Assembly (NCBI RefSeq): GCF_016876135.2
Contig: NZ_JACAOD020000006.1
Location: 4,210 to 68,209 of the forward strand
Source of the DNA: Candidatus Phytoplasma meliae
GTDB lineage: Bacteria > Bacillota_I > Bacilli_A > Acholeplasmatales > Acholeplasmataceae
Length of the DNA stretch: 64,000 nucleotides
Reading direction: 5' to 3'
Each line of letters opens with the position of its first letter. Position 1 is the stretch's first letter. Positions 63,826 through 64,000 of this stretch are shown piece by piece. A program made the position numbers and the translations under genes. Below the pieces are notes generated by a model. That model did no database searches. It saw nothing but the letters and a program-made list of their open reading frames with translations, and had not been told where the DNA came from.

Positions 63826-63864
63826 ATATATTAAAATAAAAAAGGAGAAATCAAGTAAATTCAA

Positions 63865-64000
63865 ATGTCCAATAACAAACATATTATTTCTAAAACAAAT
63901 TCAAGCTTTCACAAATTACTCTTTCTATTTTCTATTCTTTTAATTACCTTATTATTACCTTCTGTAGTAGCAAGTGGTAAACCAGCACTTAACACAGTTA
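63865..64000 (+). CDS. Exported or membrane protein, N-terminal part (runs off the right edge)
   Basis: Only 45 codons are visible. MSNNKHIISKTNSSFHK is followed by hydrophobic LLFLFSILLITLLLPSVVA and SGKPALN, a classic Sec signal peptide with a likely cleavage at VVA-SG. The mature part cannot be identified: substrate-binding proteins, immunodominant membrane proteins and multi-TM proteins all remain possible. AAAGGAG lies 17 bases before the ATG, longer than ideal; no nearer start other than ATT exists in frame. Upstream sits the duplicated promoter/hairpin unit. Confidence 0.7.
   Translation, partial: MSNNKHIISKTNSSFHKLLFLFSILLITLLLPSVVASGKPALNTV

Larger units (their letters stand above)
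63426..63864. other. Intergenic region with a tandem promoter/hairpin duplication
   Basis: About 440 bases between hisS and the right-edge gene, which diverge. The right half is a duplicated block (63633-63714 and 63734-63825). Confidence 0.85.

Noticed and set aside
63682..63882. 66-codon - strand ORF at the right edge
   Set aside because: Antisense to the duplicated promoter and the signal peptide of the right-edge gene.

Overview
The window reads as a chromosomal segment of a phytoplasma ('Candidatus Phytoplasma', a wall-less, insect-transmitted plant pathogen of the Mollicutes). The support is very AT-rich DNA, mollicute/Firmicute gene orders (nusA-ylxR-infB-rbfA, rpsP-trmD-rplS, secA-prfB, rplM-rpsI), PolC-type replication, UGA kept as a stop with an intact release factor 2 gene, a short secreted protein with a phytoplasma SVM-type leader, and membrane proteins anchored by TM segments. 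A 'Ca. P. asteris'-like strain is my guess, not something the sequence proves. No rRNA, CRISPR array, transposase or complete mobile element is visible.

Layout: 1-1.6 kb, partial MATE exporter and pfkA; 1.6-2.97 kb, ORF-free AT-rich DNA ending in the nusA promoter and a leader hairpin; 3-7.3 kb, the nusA-rnpM-infB-rbfA operon and pth; 7.4-11.4 kb, a CNNM/CorC membrane protein and priA; 11.9-15.2 kb, a small basic ORF, tRNA-Ser(GGA), acetate kinase, hemolysin III and secG; 15.2-19.1 kb, pcrA and glnS; 19.9-27.7 kb on the + strand, argS, tRNA-Leu(CAA), polC and trpS; 27.8-36.1 kb on the - strand, sulfur-transfer genes (sufU, sufS), tyrS, rplS-trmD-rpsP and prfB-secA.

36.5-47 kb is an accessory, surface-oriented segment around uvrA: a membrane-anchored protein of about 41 ten-residue repeats, a broken or frameshifted exported protein whose promoter spacer contains a 14-A tract, a TM-anchored protein with spiralin-like repeats, an SVM-type secreted effector candidate, and a fused amino-acid ABC transporter subunit. 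Duplicated terminator/3' sequences and dispersed short repeats occur in and around it.

47.2-63.4 kb returns to housekeeping, all on the - strand: a nitroreductase, cysS, gltX, rpsI, rplM, a DJ-1 family protein, a short rpsO, a DarA-like cyclic-di-AMP receptor, the metNQI-type transporter, rluD, ftsH, tilS, aspS and hisS. The window closes with a tandemly duplicated promoter/hairpin unit in front of a truncated exported-protein gene.

Eight aminoacyl-tRNA synthetases (Gln, Arg, Trp, Tyr, Cys, Glu, Asp, His), several translation and RNA-modification proteins, the Sec components SecA and SecG, FtsH and importers fit a reduced parasite that buys metabolites from its host and exports effectors through Sec. 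The most unusual signal is the poly(A)14 between the -35 and -10 elements of an exported-protein gene, an architecture like the phase-variable vlp promoters of Mycoplasma hyorhinis. The duplicated promoter at the right edge, whose two copies differ in spacer length, may be related.
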